DNA of 64,000 nt from Rhodoferax sp. TS-BS-61-7 (GCF_002943465.1 NZ_PTQY01000001.1:1054001-1118000); one strand, 5' to 3'; positions 16,934 through 26,038 are shown, counted from the stretch's first letter. Numbers and translations: made by a program. The notes: generated by a model not told the origin, from the sequence alone.

Positions 16934-17122
16934 GCTTGATGGTGCCACCCTTGTGGGGCGGTCTGTGCAGCGCAAGGCGGGTAATCCTTGGCTGATGCGG
17001 GGCTGTGGGTAACAGAGGACTCCAGTGTAGGCCGCAGTGCCCCGCAGACCATTGCGTAATTGCGCTGATCTCGCTTGTTTTTGGCATACTCTGCCTAATT
17101 CTTTAAAAATAAGGGCATGCAC

Positions 17123-17587
17123 ATGAAACTGGACCGCTACGACCAGCAAATTCTGGAAATCCTGCAAACCGACGGCCGCATCAACAACCAGGACCTGGCC
17201 GACCGCATTGGCCTCTCGCCTTCGCCCTGCCTGCGCCGTGTGCGTGCGCTGGAGGAGTCGGGCCTGATCGTGGGCTACCGTGCGTTGCTGGATGCCAAAA
17301 AGCTGGGCCTCTCGCTCATGGCCATCGTCCATATCTCCATGGACCGCCATACGCCCGAACGGTTTGCCAACTTCGAGGCCAGCGTGGCCGTGTTGCCCGA
17401 GGTGCTGGAATGCCTGCTCATCACCGGGCAGGACGCCGACTACCAGATCAAGGTCGCCGTGCGCGACATGGACCACTACCAGGCCCTGCTGCTCAACAAA
17501 CTCACGCGCATCGAGGGCGTGACCGGCGTGCACAGCAGCTTTGTGCTGCGCCGTGTGGTGGACCGGACCGCCCTGTCGGTGGTCTGA
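17123..17587 (+). CDS. Lrp/AsnC family transcriptional regulator
   Basis: A 154-residue regulator of standard length. The N-terminal helix-turn-helix (LDRYDQQILEILQTDGRINNQDLADRIGLS, ending SPCLRRVRALEESGLI) occupies residues 1-50 and the C-terminal RAM ligand-binding domain the rest (VLECLLITGQDADYQIKVAVRD). ATG 17123 has AAGGG at proper spacing, whereas the ATG at 17117 would be one base from it. Lrp proteins sense amino acids; the target genes are not evident, as the gene is alone with its own promoter. Confidence 0.94.
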   Translation: MKLDRYDQQILEILQTDGRINNQDLADRIGLSPSPCLRRVRALEESGLIVGYRALLDAKKLGLSLMAIVHISMDRHTPERFANFEASVAVLPEVLECLLITGQDADYQIKVAVRDMDHYQALLLNKLTRIEGVTGVHSSFVLRRVVDRTALSVV

Positions 17588-17605
17588 AACGCTGCGCCCC
17601 ATCCC

Positions 17606-18394
17606 ATGTGCCTGATCGCCTGGAACTGGCAGCCCGGCAGCGCCACCCCCTTGTTATTGCTGGCCAACCGCGACGAGTTTTATACCCGCCCAGCCCAGCC
17701 TCTGCACCACTGGCCCGATGCCCCCATCCTGGCCGGGCGTGATGTACAGGCCGGCGGTACCTGGCTGGGGGTGGGCCCAAACGGTCGCCTAGCCGCCCTC
17801 ACCAACTACCGCAGTGCCGTGTCGGCACGCACAGACGCACCCTCACGCGGGGAGCTGGTGGCGGGTTTTCTGCAAAGCCCGCTGAGCGCCCAGGCCTATC
17901 TGCAGGCCCTGCAGCCCGAAGCCAGCGCTTACAACCCGTTCAACCTGCTGGTATTTGATGGCCAGACCCTGCTCGGCTTGGAAAGCCGGGACGCACGCAT
18001 CGTGACCCTGCAACCCGGCATAAGCGCCGTATCCAACGCCGACTTCCACACCCCCTGGCCCAAGCTGTGTCAGCTCAGCAGTGGGCTGGCGGCGTGTGTG
18101 GCACATGGCAAAACGGAGGACGAACACCTGTGGCCCCTGCTGCAATCGCGTGTGCTGGCCGCAGATGATGTGTTGCCACATACCGGAATGCCTCTAGAAC
18201 TGGAACGAGCACTATCGGCAGTTTTTATTGCCACACCCACCTACGGAACGCGGGCTTGCAGTGTGGTGCGGGTGGGATCAAACAGCGTGCAATTTGGTGA
18301 GCAGCGGTATGGGGCGGAGGGCGCACTGGAGCGAACGTCGCTGTTTTTGACAAGAATCCCCCTTGAACCGCCGCCATCCCCCACCATCTACTGA
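17606..18394 (+). CDS. NRDE (TANGO2-like) family protein
   Basis: A 262-residue protein beginning MCLIAWNW with the diagnostic ANRDEFYTRP motif near residue 25 and GGTWLGVGPNGRLAALTNYR near residue 50. The family combines an N-terminal Cys2 with Ntn-hydrolase-like features; the human relative TANGO2 affects haem and lipid handling, but the bacterial role is unsettled. It follows lrp by 18 bp and may be cotranscribed. The length is typical. Confidence 0.92.
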   Translation: MCLIAWNWQPGSATPLLLLANRDEFYTRPAQPLHHWPDAPILAGRDVQAGGTWLGVGPNGRLAALTNYRSAVSARTDAPSRGELVAGFLQSPLSAQAYLQALQPEASAYNPFNLLVFDGQTLLGLESRDARIVTLQPGISAVSNADFHTPWPKLCQLSSGLAACVAHGKTEDEHLWPLLQSRVLAADDVLPHTGMPLELERALSAVFIATPTYGTRACSVVRVGSNSVQFGEQRYGAEGALERTSLFLTRIPLEPPPSPTIY

Positions 18395-18439
18395 TCTTTC
18401 CACTCTGCCGCCCTCCTCTCGCCCCAGGCGGTGCACCCC

Positions 18440-19594
18440 ATGGTTTTTGCCCCGGTTACCCTGATTTCCCTCTTATTCCATGGGCTGATTGCCTGGCGTT
18501 TGTTGCCTGATCTGCCTGACAGCGCAGCCTGGGTGCTGAGTGGTGTTTTAGGGGTGTCTGCTTTGCTGGTACCGCGTGGCTTGATGGGACGTGGTGCCAA
18601 ACGTGGTCCCTGGAGCACCGCCATGGTGTGGATCGGCCTGCTGTGTATGGGCCTGTTTTCCTCGCTGCTGGTGCTCACGCTGTTGCGCGATGCACTGCTG
18701 CTAGGTGCATGGACTGTGCAGTCCTTGGGGCTAGCACTGGATGTGGCGATGCTGCGCCACACCAGCGCACAGGCTGTGCCTCTGCTCGCCTTGCTCATGA
18801 CCGTGCTGGGTTTCTGGAATGCGCGCCGCACCGCCGCGGTGGTGCGTGTGGATGTACCCATCACCAACCTGCCCACGGCCCTGCAGGGTTTCACCATGGC
18901 GCAGATCAGTGACATTCATGTCGGCCCCACCATCAAAACCCACTACCTGCAACGTATCGTCGATCGGGTGAACAGCCTGGGCGCCCACATGGTAGCCATC
19001 ACCGGTGACCTGGTGGATGGCAGCGTGAAAGAACTGGGCCAGCATATTGCGCCGCTGGCCCAACTGCAATCGACCCACGGCACCTTCTTCGTCACCGGCA
19101 ACCACGAGTACTACTCGGGCGCGCACAGCTGGATTGACGCACTGCGCGCACTCGGTGTGCAAGTGCTGATGAATGAACATGTGGTGATCCACCACGGCCA
19201 CGACGTACAAGACCCGGAACGTGCCATGGTGGTGGTAGCCGGGGTGGCCGACTACAGCGCACACCACTTTGATGAAAGCCACCGCAGTGACCCGCATGCG
19301 GCGATGGCGCAAGCGCCTGAGCAAGCCCTGTTCAAGCTGCTGCTGGCGCACCAGCCACGCAGTGCACCGGCGGCGCAACAAGCAGGCTTTGATTTGCAGT
19401 TGTCGGGCCACACGCACGGTGGGCAATTCTGGCCCTGGGGCTACTTTGTGCGCTTTCAGCAGCCGTTTACGGCAGGCCTGCACAAGCTGGGCACACTGTG
19501 GGTGTACACCAGCCGGGGCACCGGTTATTGGGGTCCACCCAAGCGGTTTGGCGCCCCGTCAGAGATCACGCTGCTGCGCCTCGTACGGGCCTAG
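18440..19594 (+). CDS. Membrane-anchored metallophosphoesterase (calcineurin-like)
   Basis: A 384-residue protein. About four hydrophobic helices in residues 1-130 anchor it in the membrane. The phosphoesterase domain follows: QISDIHVGP (about 155), ITGDLVDG (about 190), GNHEYYSG (about 218) and SGHTHGGQFWPWGY (about 325) supply the Asp/His/Asn ligands of the dinuclear metal centre. This arrangement is that of the YkuE/YaeI group, which in some bacteria acts on lipid A precursors (UDP-diacylglucosamine) or cell-envelope phosphoesters; the substrate here is not known. ATG 18440 is favoured over a GTG nine bases upstream. Confidence 0.92.
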   Translation: MVFAPVTLISLLFHGLIAWRLLPDLPDSAAWVLSGVLGVSALLVPRGLMGRGAKRGPWSTAMVWIGLLCMGLFSSLLVLTLLRDALLLGAWTVQSLGLALDVAMLRHTSAQAVPLLALLMTVLGFWNARRTAAVVRVDVPITNLPTALQGFTMAQISDIHVGPTIKTHYLQRIVDRVNSLGAHMVAITGDLVDGSVKELGQHIAPLAQLQSTHGTFFVTGNHEYYSGAHSWIDALRALGVQVLMNEHVVIHHGHDVQDPERAMVVVAGVADYSAHHFDESHRSDPHAAMAQAPEQALFKLLLAHQPRSAPAAQQAGFDLQLSGHTHGGQFWPWGYFVRFQQPFTAGLHKLGTLWVYTSRGTGYWGPPKRFGAPSEITLLRLVRA

Positions 19595-19602
19595 TTACAA
19601 GC

Positions 19603-19662
19603 CAAATTGGCCTCTAGCCCCCGTGGATAGTGCGCAAGCAGCTACTAAAATAATAGCAAATT
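19603..19662 (+). repeat. Dispersed GCGCAAGCAGCT repeat, copy 3
   Basis: CAAATTGGCCTCTAGCCC, then CCGTGGATAG, TGCGCAAGCAGCTA and a GCTACT/AATAGC hairpin. It lies between the convergent phosphoesterase and minE genes and touches the minE stop. Confidence 0.8.
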
Positions 19663-19924
19663 AACGTGCGTCCGGCAGCTCAATCTTGACTTCCAGCGTC
19701 TCCAGATTGTCCTGGCGGCCCTGGATAACCTTGATGTCGGCAGGATTGATCTTGACGTATTTGCTGATCACCGCCACCAGCTCGCGCTGGAGTTCGGGCA
19801 GGTAGTCGGGTTCGGACGCATTGCGGCCCGAACGCTCGTGGGCCAGAAGAATGGACAGGCGTTCTTTGGCAACGCTGGCCGTGGTTTTCTTCTCACCCAG
19901 AAAAAAAGACAGAAGGGAAGCCAT
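19661..19924 (-). CDS. minE: Cell division topological specificity factor MinE
   Basis: An 87-residue protein of normal length. The N-terminal membrane-targeting and MinD-contact helix is in residues 1-31 ([23 protein letters not shown] with AHERS), and the C-terminal dimerisation domain contains [18 protein letters not shown] and [21 protein letters not shown]. MinE stimulates the MinD ATPase and drives pole-to-pole oscillation. It follows minD by 3 bp. Confidence 0.98.
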   Translation of the reverse strand: MASLLSFFLGEKKTTASVAKERLSILLAHERSGRNASEPDYLPELQRELVAVISKYVKINPADIKVIQGRQDNLETLEVKIELPDAR

Positions 19925-19927
19925 GGT

Positions 19928-20743
19928 TTATTTCCCTCCGAACAGGCGCTTGAGCAAGCCTTGCTTGGGCGCTTCGGTAAACCGCATGGGTTTGTCAGCA
20001 CCCAAGAAACGGTCGATCACGTCCTTGTAAGCCTCGGACACATCGCTGCCCTGCATGTGCACCGCAGGCACGCCCTGGTTGGACGCTTGCAACACCGATT
20101 CACTTTCGGGAATCACACCAATCAGCTTGATGCGCAGGATGTCCTGGATGTCTTCCAGCGACAGCATCTGGCCCTGGTCCACGCGAGCCGGGTTGTAACG
20201 GGTGATCAGCAGGTGTTCCTTGATCGGGTCTGCACCGGTCATGGCACGTTTGGTCTTGCTGGCCAACATGCCCAAGATGCGATCGGAATCGCGCACGCTG
20301 GAGACTTCGGGGTTGGTCACCACCAAGGCTTCATCGGCAAAGTGCATGGCCATCAGCGCACCGGTTTCAATGCCAGCGGGCGAATCACACACGATGAACT
20401 CAAAGTCCATGGCGGCCAAATCGTTCAGCACTTTCTCCACACCGTCTTGCGTCAAAGCGTCTTTGTCGCGGGTTTGGGAGGCCGCCAGCACAAACAGGTT
20501 GTCGCACTGTTTGTCCTTGATGAGTGCCTGGTTCAGGTTGGCTTCGCCCTGGATCACGTTGATCAGGTCGTACACCACGCGGCGTTCGCAACCCATGATC
20601 AGGTCCAGATTGCGCAGACCCACGTCAAAGTCGATAACCGCAGTCTTGTGGCCACGCAGGGCCAGGCCGGTTGCAAAACTGGCGCTGGTGGTGGTTTTGC
20701 CCACGCCACCTTTGCCGGAAGTAACCACAATGATTTTTGCCAT
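19928..20743 (-). CDS. minD: Septum site-determining ATPase MinD
   Basis: A 271-residue deviant-Walker ATPase: GKGGVGKTTTSA at residues 10-21, FDVGLRNLDLIMGCERR (about 38-55) and the switch CDSPAGIE (about 118). The C terminus (GLLKRLFGGK) is the amphipathic membrane-targeting helix. MinD recruits MinC to the membrane and is displaced by MinE. It sits between minC and minE in one operon; 37 bp separate it from minC. Confidence 0.98.
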   Translation of the reverse strand: MAKIIVVTSGKGGVGKTTTSASFATGLALRGHKTAVIDFDVGLRNLDLIMGCERRVVYDLINVIQGEANLNQALIKDKQCDNLFVLAASQTRDKDALTQDGVEKVLNDLAAMDFEFIVCDSPAGIETGALMAMHFADEALVVTNPEVSSVRDSDRILGMLASKTKRAMTGADPIKEHLLITRYNPARVDQGQMLSLEDIQDILRIKLIGVIPESESVLQASNQGVPAVHMQGSDVSEAYKDVIDRFLGADKPMRFTEAPKQGLLKRLFGGK

Positions 20744-20780
20744 GGGTGAAATGTCTTTCGAAATAAAAATAGAAACGGAC

Positions 20781-21548
20781 TCAGGCCTTCAGCGGCTCTA
20801 TGAGCAGTTTTTCCTGTCCATCGCTGCTCAGCCGCACCTGTGCGGCCTTGCCATGCACGTCTTTAGGAAATGCGTTTTCACTGGTGCGGTAGACACCGGC
20901 AATGGACACCAACTCGGGTTCCAGGCACAGGGAAAAAATCCGCGCCTGGGTATTGCCACGCGCACCGGCCATGGCCTTGCCACGCAGGGGCGCATACACA
21001 TGGATATTGCCATCGGCCGCAATCTCGGCACCCTGGTTGACCATGGCCAACACCACCAGATCACCCCCACGGGCATAGACCTTTTGGCCAGAACGCAAAG
21101 GTTTGTCGACCACCAGGGTGGCCGGGCCGGGTACTTCGCGCACCACCTCTTGCACGGTGACCGGGGCAGGCGCTTCGGCCTGTTTGACACGCACCACCTC
21201 AGGCGGTGCCTCTACCAGGCCCACCGCCAACGCAGCCGCGGTCCAATCGGGGCTGGCACCCCGCACGGCTACCGGAATCAGGTTGCAGGAGCGCAAAACC
21301 TTGAGCAACGGAACCATGTCCTGGACCGGGACGTCAGGCGGCAGCTGAGAAAAATCGATGACCAGCGCATCGTGGTCAAAAAAGTCGGCGCTTTCACTCC
21401 CCTGCCCGTATTGCTGCAACAGCTCGGCAGAGACCTTGTCCCAGTTGTCCGACTTCAGGAGCAAGGCCACCAAAGGCAGCTGGGCACTTTTGATTTCAAA
21501 GCTGCTGGGCTTGGAAATAGGGGCTGAACCTGCGGAAGAAGCTGGCAT
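20781..21548 (-). CDS. minC: Septum site-determining protein MinC
   Basis: A 255-residue FtsZ-assembly inhibitor. The N-terminal FtsZ-binding domain runs from about residue 10 to 105 ([23 protein letters not shown]), followed by a linker rich in Pro/Val/Glu and the C-terminal beta-helix domain from about 150 ([45 protein letters not shown]), which binds MinD. The ATG at 21548 is preferred to the in-frame TTG at 21587. It is first in the min operon, next to the DnaA-box region. Confidence 0.95.
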   Translation of the reverse strand: MPASSAGSAPISKPSSFEIKSAQLPLVALLLKSDNWDKVSAELLQQYGQGSESADFFDHDALVIDFSQLPPDVPVQDMVPLLKVLRSCNLIPVAVRGASPDWTAAALAVGLVEAPPEVVRVKQAEAPAPVTVQEVVREVPGPATLVVDKPLRSGQKVYARGGDLVVLAMVNQGAEIAADGNIHVYAPLRGKAMAGARGNTQARIFSLCLEPELVSIAGVYRTSENAFPKDVHGKAAQVRLSSDGQEKLLIEPLKA

Positions 21549-21689
21549 GAAGGCGTTTTTTACGGAGGGGTGAACAAAAGCTGCCAAATCTTACTTGATC
21601 AACAGGGCTGTTCTGGCTGTTTGGGAGCCCTGTTTTGCAGATGTTCACAAGTTTTTTTCTTCTAGATTTTTAGGTGCACTTCCTGCAAA

Positions 21690-21916
21690 AAGAAGTTCGC
21701 TGCTATTTAACTAAAGTACCTATTTAAAGATAGTAGTAGTAGGTAAGCAAAGCAGTTTTGTGTGGACAAGCTATTTTTTCTTATAAAAATCATGCACTTA
21801 CGTTGTGTGAACCCATGTGGGTGACCGCGCTTCTGTTTTGCTACCCAATCGGGGATAACTTGTGCCTTTGCAAAAAATCTGTGGATAACTTGTGGCTTGT
21901 TAGAAATTTATGCACA
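21690..21916. other. Candidate replication-initiator region: DnaA boxes and TAG-repeat run
   Basis: In the 418-bp AT-rich gap between minC (minus) and the hydrolase gene (plus), two exact DnaA boxes fit TTATNCACA: TGTGGATAA at 21880-21888 (minus orientation) and TTATGCACA at 21908-21916. A one-mismatch box TGTGGACAA is at 21761-21769, and a two-mismatch one at 21850-21858. Upstream lies TAGTAGTAGTAG at 21731-21742, which has the sequence and the orientation of a DnaA-trio relative to the 21761 box, bordered by the AT-rich stretch 21701-21728. Flanking genes diverge. No dnaA gene is in the window, so this could be oriC-like, a DnaA-titration site or DnaA control of minC. Confidence 0.5.
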
Positions 21917-21966
21917 GGGTTATTAGAGATCGTGGGGCTGCCAATGACAGAGTACAGTCGCTCACC

Positions 21967-22914
21967 ATGAAATACCTTTTGCGCATCGTGTTGGTGGTGG
22001 TTGTCACGTGTTGTGTTTTTTTGGTAGCTGGTCTGTTGGCCACCTGGGCCCCTGACCGCAGTGTGGAAAAACTGGCGCTACGCTGGGCCCAGCCACCCTC
22101 CACCTGGTTGGAGGTAGGCGGCATGCGTGTGCACCTGCGTGACGAAGGCCCGCGTGACGACCCCCATCCGATTGTTTTGTTGCATGGAACATCGGCCAGT
22201 TTGCACACCTGGGATGGTTGGGCCGCCAATTTGAAGGCCCGCCGCCGGGTCATTCGTTTTGACCTGCCTGCATTCGGCCTCACCGGCCCCCACCCTGCCA
22301 ATGATTACTCCATGGCCGCCTATGTGCAGTTTGTCACCCAGGTGGTCGATGCCTTGGGGGTCCAGACATTTGTGCTGGCTGGCAACTCCCTGGGTGGGCA
22401 TATTGCCTGGGCCACCGCTGTGGCACAGCCGCAGCGGGTGAGCCAACTGATTCTGGTGGACTCTGCGGGTTACCCCATTGTTTCCCAGTCGGTGCCGATT
22501 GGTTTTGAGCTTGCCCGCTTGCCTGGTCTGCGCCATCTCATGGAATACGTGCTGCCGCGTGGTGTGGTCCAGAGCAGCTTGCGCAATGTGTATGGAGATC
22601 CGTCCAAGGTCACGCCTGAACTGGTGGACCGCTACTATGAGCTGACCTTGCGCGCGGGTAACCGGGCTGCGCTGGCTTACCGTTTTCAACAAGGTCTGTC
22701 TGGCGACACAGAAGCCTTGAAAACCCTCAAAATACCCAGCTTGGTGATGTGGGGGGCGCGTGACCGGCTGATTCCGCCAGACAATGCCCAAAAGTTTGTG
22801 CGGGATTTACCCAATGCCCGCTTGTTTGTATTTGATGATTTGGGGCATGTGCCCCATGAAGAAGACCCCCAGCGCACGGTCGATGCTGTACGTGCCTTCC
22901 TGAACATTGTTTAG
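21967..22914 (+). CDS. Alpha/beta hydrolase
   Basis: A 315-residue hydrolase with an N-terminal membrane anchor or signal (residues 5-27). Oxyanion motif LLHGTSASLHTWDGW is near residue 65, the nucleophile elbow LAGNSLGGHIAWATA near residue 138, the acid Asp in WGARDRLIPP near residue 258, and the His in DDLGHVPHEEDP near residue 287. Similar anchored hydrolases are esterases or C-C hydrolases; substrate not evident. ATG 21967 was chosen because it opens the signal segment; an upstream in-frame ATG at 21910 overlaps a DnaA box and would add a non-hydrophobic stretch. Confidence 0.88.
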   Translation: MKYLLRIVLVVVVTCCVFLVAGLLATWAPDRSVEKLALRWAQPPSTWLEVGGMRVHLRDEGPRDDPHPIVLLHGTSASLHTWDGWAANLKARRRVIRFDLPAFGLTGPHPANDYSMAAYVQFVTQVVDALGVQTFVLAGNSLGGHIAWATAVAQPQRVSQLILVDSAGYPIVSQSVPIGFELARLPGLRHLMEYVLPRGVVQSSLRNVYGDPSKVTPELVDRYYELTLRAGNRAALAYRFQQGLSGDTEALKTLKIPSLVMWGARDRLIPPDNAQKFVRDLPNARLFVFDDLGHVPHEEDPQRTVDAVRAFLNIV

Positions 22915-22929
22915 ACACTGTGTACTGCC

Positions 22930-24489
22930 ATGGCCGATAAAAAACCATTTGAAATTGCCCGCGAAACACTCAAGCAGCTGACCGCGCGCAAGCTGGTTCC
23001 CACACCGGCCAACTACCTGTCTATTTACAACGAGATTGCCGGCATTCCCCATGTGCCGCACTTTCCGGCCGACATCCTGCGCGACATTTCCCAGTCCCTG
23101 CCCACCAAAACACCAGGACAACAAAAGCAGAAAGGTTTGTTGGACTATTCCATCGATCGCCTGAGCTGGGACGGGGTGAAATCCGCTTTGGTGGCGTATG
23201 GCGGATTCACCCCAGTGAATGCACCCGACGGTGCTGCGTCTGCAAATGTGGCCAGTTTGCCTGCAGACCCAGGATTGGGCAGCCCTGCACCGGCGGCCCT
23301 GACCTCTGAGTTCCTGGCCCAGATTGGTCGATTGATTGAGTACGCACAACCTGCACTGGGCAATGACGATCCCCGCTTCAACGAGCAAACGGAAACACTG
23401 GTGAGGGCCTTGCGCCAGCCCGCAACCGACGTGGTTGCCGCCAAACTCATGTTGGTCAACTACAGCCACCGCCTTTCCTTTGCTGCAGAAGACCAAGCGG
23501 AAGTTCGCAACACCTTGCTCAAGCTTTTGCATCTGGTGTTTGAAAACATTGGGGAACTCAGTCTTGATGAGCAATGGCTCAAAGGCCAGATGGATGCCTT
23601 GATGGAGGCCTCCACTCCACCGCTGACTTTGCGACGCCTGGACGATGTGGAGCGCCGGTTGAAAGACGTCATCTTCAAACAGAAAGATGCCAAGCAAAAA
23701 ACCCTGCAAGCGCAGAACGAGATGCGCAGCATGCTGGCAATGTTTGTGGAGCGGCTCTCACAAATGACACAATCCACCGGAAACTTCCAGCAAAAGCTGG
23801 AAGAGAGTGCCAAGCTGATTGAACAGGCCAAGTCGATTGCCGAGATTGCCCCGGTGCTCAAAGATGTGGTGAGCACCACCCGTTCGATGGCGCAGGAGAG
23901 CCAGGTCTCGCGCGAACAGTTGCAAAACATGCGTGTGCGTGCCACGGAAACCGATGCCCAGTTGGCCAAACTGCACCTGGAACTGGACCGGGTGAGTTCT
24001 CAGGCGCGCCACGATCCGTTAACAGGTGCCCTGAACCGTAAGGGCCTGGACGAAGCACTGAACCGCGAAGTGTCGAATGTGCGGCGCAAAGACGCGCCTC
24101 TGAGCGTAGCCTTGCTCGACATCGACAACTTCAAAAAACTCAACGACACCATGGGCCACGCCACAGGCGACATTGCGCTCACCCACCTGGCCAAGGTGGC
24201 GCGTGAATGTATGCGTCCTCAGGACACACTGGCCCGCTATGGCGGTGAAGAATTTGTCATCTTGCTGCCCGATACACCCTTGGACAAAGGGATTGATGCG
24301 ATGACCCGCTTGCAGCGCGAATTAACCAAAAAGTTTTTCTTGGCAGGGACAGAAAAAGTACTCATCACCTTCAGTGCCGGTGTGGCGCAGCTGATTGCTG
24401 ATGAAGATGCGGCGGACGCCATCAAACGTGCCGACCAGGCGATGTACCTGGCCAAACGCGCTGGTAAAAATCGGGTGCTGGGCGCCTGA
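22930..24489 (+). CDS. GGDEF diguanylate cyclase
   Basis: A 519-residue cytoplasmic protein. Residues 1-250 are a helical region without membrane segments; residues 250-345 look coiled-coil; the GGDEF domain occupies about 345-515. The active-site motif is RYGGEEF (about residue 440), with DxLT-type HDPLTGALNRKGL upstream, so it should make c-di-GMP from two GTP. The inhibitory I-site RPQD stands five residues before GGEEF. The sensory input of the N-terminal part is unknown. It follows the hydrolase by 15 bp and may be cotranscribed. Confidence 0.94.
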   Translation: MADKKPFEIARETLKQLTARKLVPTPANYLSIYNEIAGIPHVPHFPADILRDISQSLPTKTPGQQKQKGLLDYSIDRLSWDGVKSALVAYGGFTPVNAPDGAASANVASLPADPGLGSPAPAALTSEFLAQIGRLIEYAQPALGNDDPRFNEQTETLVRALRQPATDVVAAKLMLVNYSHRLSFAAEDQAEVRNTLLKLLHLVFENIGELSLDEQWLKGQMDALMEASTPPLTLRRLDDVERRLKDVIFKQKDAKQKTLQAQNEMRSMLAMFVERLSQMTQSTGNFQQKLEESAKLIEQAKSIAEIAPVLKDVVSTTRSMAQESQVSREQLQNMRVRATETDAQLAKLHLELDRVSSQARHDPLTGALNRKGLDEALNREVSNVRRKDAPLSVALLDIDNFKKLNDTMGHATGDIALTHLAKVARECMRPQDTLARYGGEEFVILLPDTPLDKGIDAMTRLQRELTKKFFLAGTEKVLITFSAGVAQLIADEDAADAIKRADQAMYLAKRAGKNRVLGA

Positions 24490-24508
24490 GGCCCTGGCTG
24501 ATGGGGGC

Positions 24509-24718
24509 TCAGGGCGTCAGCAGCCACTGAATCACAAATTTGGCGGCAAAACCCACCATGCCAAAGGCCAGGCCCAGAAACAGCACAAAGGTGCCGAACT
24601 TTCCGGCCTTGGATTCCCAGGCCAGCTGCCCGATGATGAACAGCATGTAGAGCATGAAGCCGCCCACGCCAAAGCTCAGGCCAAAGCCGGCAATCTGTTC
24701 TTCCGAAAACCCGAACAT
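24509..24718 (-). CDS. DUF2788 small membrane protein
   Basis: A 69-residue protein with two membrane helices (residues 10-30 and 42-66, GTFVLFLGLAFGMVGFAAKFVI). The composition and the SEEQIAGFGLSFGVG start match what I know as DUF2788. It is 1 bp overlapped with the stop codon region of the upstream gene, so the two are translated together. Function unknown. Confidence 0.8.
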   Translation of the reverse strand: MFGFSEEQIAGFGLSFGVGGFMLYMLFIIGQLAWESKAGKFGTFVLFLGLAFGMVGFAAKFVIQWLLTP

Positions 24719-25572
24719 CAGCGTTTGTCCCTCGGTGCATACGGTTCGGAATACGCTTCACGGGCTGGCAGGGCCGAAGCATCTACCAGGTCCCGGTAGG
24801 CGTGCCAACTCGCATGGCCCAGCATGGGAATCACGGGAATCAGCCCCAGCAGCAGCGAGCCCAAACCCAGCAGCGTAAAACCCATGATCAGCGCGGCCCA
24901 AAACGCCATGGGCACCGGGTTGGCCAGCACCGTGCGCCAGCTGGTCAATACCGCCTGCAGCAAGGAAATGCGGCGGTCCAGCAACAAGGGCATAGACACT
25001 ACGCTGGAGGCAAACAAGGGCGCCGCCAACACGCCGCCCAGGGCCAGCCACAACTCAAACAACCAGCTGTCTTGCGCCAGCACCACATGGTGCACAAAGT
25101 CCAGCGGGGTGTGGATGGGTACCGGTGCCAGCAGGGTAATCAGCGCGGCCGATGTCACCACCCAGCCTGTGGCTGCCAAGGCCAGCAAGGCGCCAAACTG
25201 CACCATGCACCAGTAGTCGTTGCCCCATTTGTTGAAATGGCTGTGTTGCCAGTTCAGCCAGGTCTTGAAGACCACGCTCCAGTCGGCTGTTTCTTTGCGC
25301 TCCAGCGCGCGGCTCAGTGCGTAGAGGCTGGTTGCCAGCACCGGGGCTACCACCAAAAACCCGGAGAGCGCCCCGGCCAATAGCCAGAAACGCTGGTGGG
25401 CCACGGCCACGATGGCGGCGCCCAACATCGCCAGCACAAGCCCATGGGCCACACTGGCCCAGCCCGCGCGCACCATGTCGCGCCACGCCAAGACCAGCCA
25501 GGCCATGGGGCGCATCATGTCAATGCTGCGGACCACAGGAGGGGTGAATGGGGGTGTGGGCATAGTGGCCAT
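24718..25572 (-). CDS. DUF2189 multi-pass membrane protein
   Basis: A 284-residue integral membrane protein with about six hydrophobic helices. Its DUF2189-like features are the N-terminal PVVRSIDMMRPMAWLVLAWRDMVRAG segment and APVLATSLYALSRALERKE near residue 88. The start is uncertain: ATG at 25563, 25572 or 25608 are all in frame; 25572 was taken. It forms a two-gene unit with the DUF2788 gene. No enzymatic motif is evident. Confidence 0.8.
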   Translation of the reverse strand: MATMPTPPFTPPVVRSIDMMRPMAWLVLAWRDMVRAGWASVAHGLVLAMLGAAIVAVAHQRFWLLAGALSGFLVVAPVLATSLYALSRALERKETADWSVVFKTWLNWQHSHFNKWGNDYWCMVQFGALLALAATGWVVTSAALITLLAPVPIHTPLDFVHHVVLAQDSWLFELWLALGGVLAAPLFASSVVSMPLLLDRRISLLQAVLTSWRTVLANPVPMAFWAALIMGFTLLGLGSLLLGLIPVIPMLGHASWHAYRDLVDASALPAREAYSEPYAPRDKR

Positions 25573-25670
25573 GCCTAGCAGTGTAGGCCCCGCATGCGGC
25601 CCGGACATTGATTTCCATCAAGCCAGCCCTGGCCTGCATAATCCGTGCGCCCTACCCTTTGGAGACTGCC

Positions 25671-26036
25671 ATGCCCCGCCCCATCCTGGAAGAAACCCAG
25701 ATTCATCCCGCTGTGCGTGCGCGCATTGCGGGCCACCAGCAGGACATCGTGCAGGAAGTGCAGGCCGCCGTTGCCCGTGATGCCGTGGTGGTGGTGGGCA
25801 TGGGGCTGAACCCCATGCCCAAAAAAGCGCGCGCCGCGTTGGACGCGGCGCGGGTGCCCTACACCTACCTGGAGTACGGCAGTTACCTGAACCAGTGGCG
25901 CCGTCGCAACGCCCTGAAAATGTGGACCGGCTGGCCCACATTCCCCATGGTGTTTGTCAAAGGCACGCTGGTCGGCGGTGCCAGTGACGTGCAGGCCCTG
26001 ATCGCCAGTGGCGAACTGGCCCAGTTGCTCGCCTGA
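25671..26036 (+). CDS. Glutaredoxin-like protein lacking the active-site cysteine
   Basis: A 121-residue protein that follows the monothiol glutaredoxin (Grx4/GrxD) plan: VVVVGMGLNPMPKKARAALDAARVPYTYLEYG at residues 38-70 and TGWPTFPMVFVKGTLVGGASDVQAL at 85-109, which are the Grx strand-helix and the cis-Pro/glycine glutathione-binding motifs. Where CGFS stands in active enzymes, this protein reads LNPMPKK, and it has no cysteine anywhere. It therefore cannot do thiol chemistry; Fe-S binding through a CGFS thiol is also excluded. A scaffolding or glutathione-sensing role is possible. GGAG precedes the ATG. Confidence 0.85.
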   Translation: MPRPILEETQIHPAVRARIAGHQQDIVQEVQAAVARDAVVVVGMGLNPMPKKARAALDAARVPYTYLEYGSYLNQWRRRNALKMWTGWPTFPMVFVKGTLVGGASDVQALIASGELAQLLA

Positions 26037-26038
26037 GC

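Noticed and set aside
21602-21633. Hairpin ACAGGGCT...AGCCCTGT upstream of minC
   Set aside because: It could be a terminator, but no gene ends nearby on either strand and no T-run of useful length follows; kept out of the feature list.
24718-25608. DUF2189 protein as a cytochrome oxidase subunit
   Set aside because: No haem or copper ligands and the helix pattern fits DUF2189 only.
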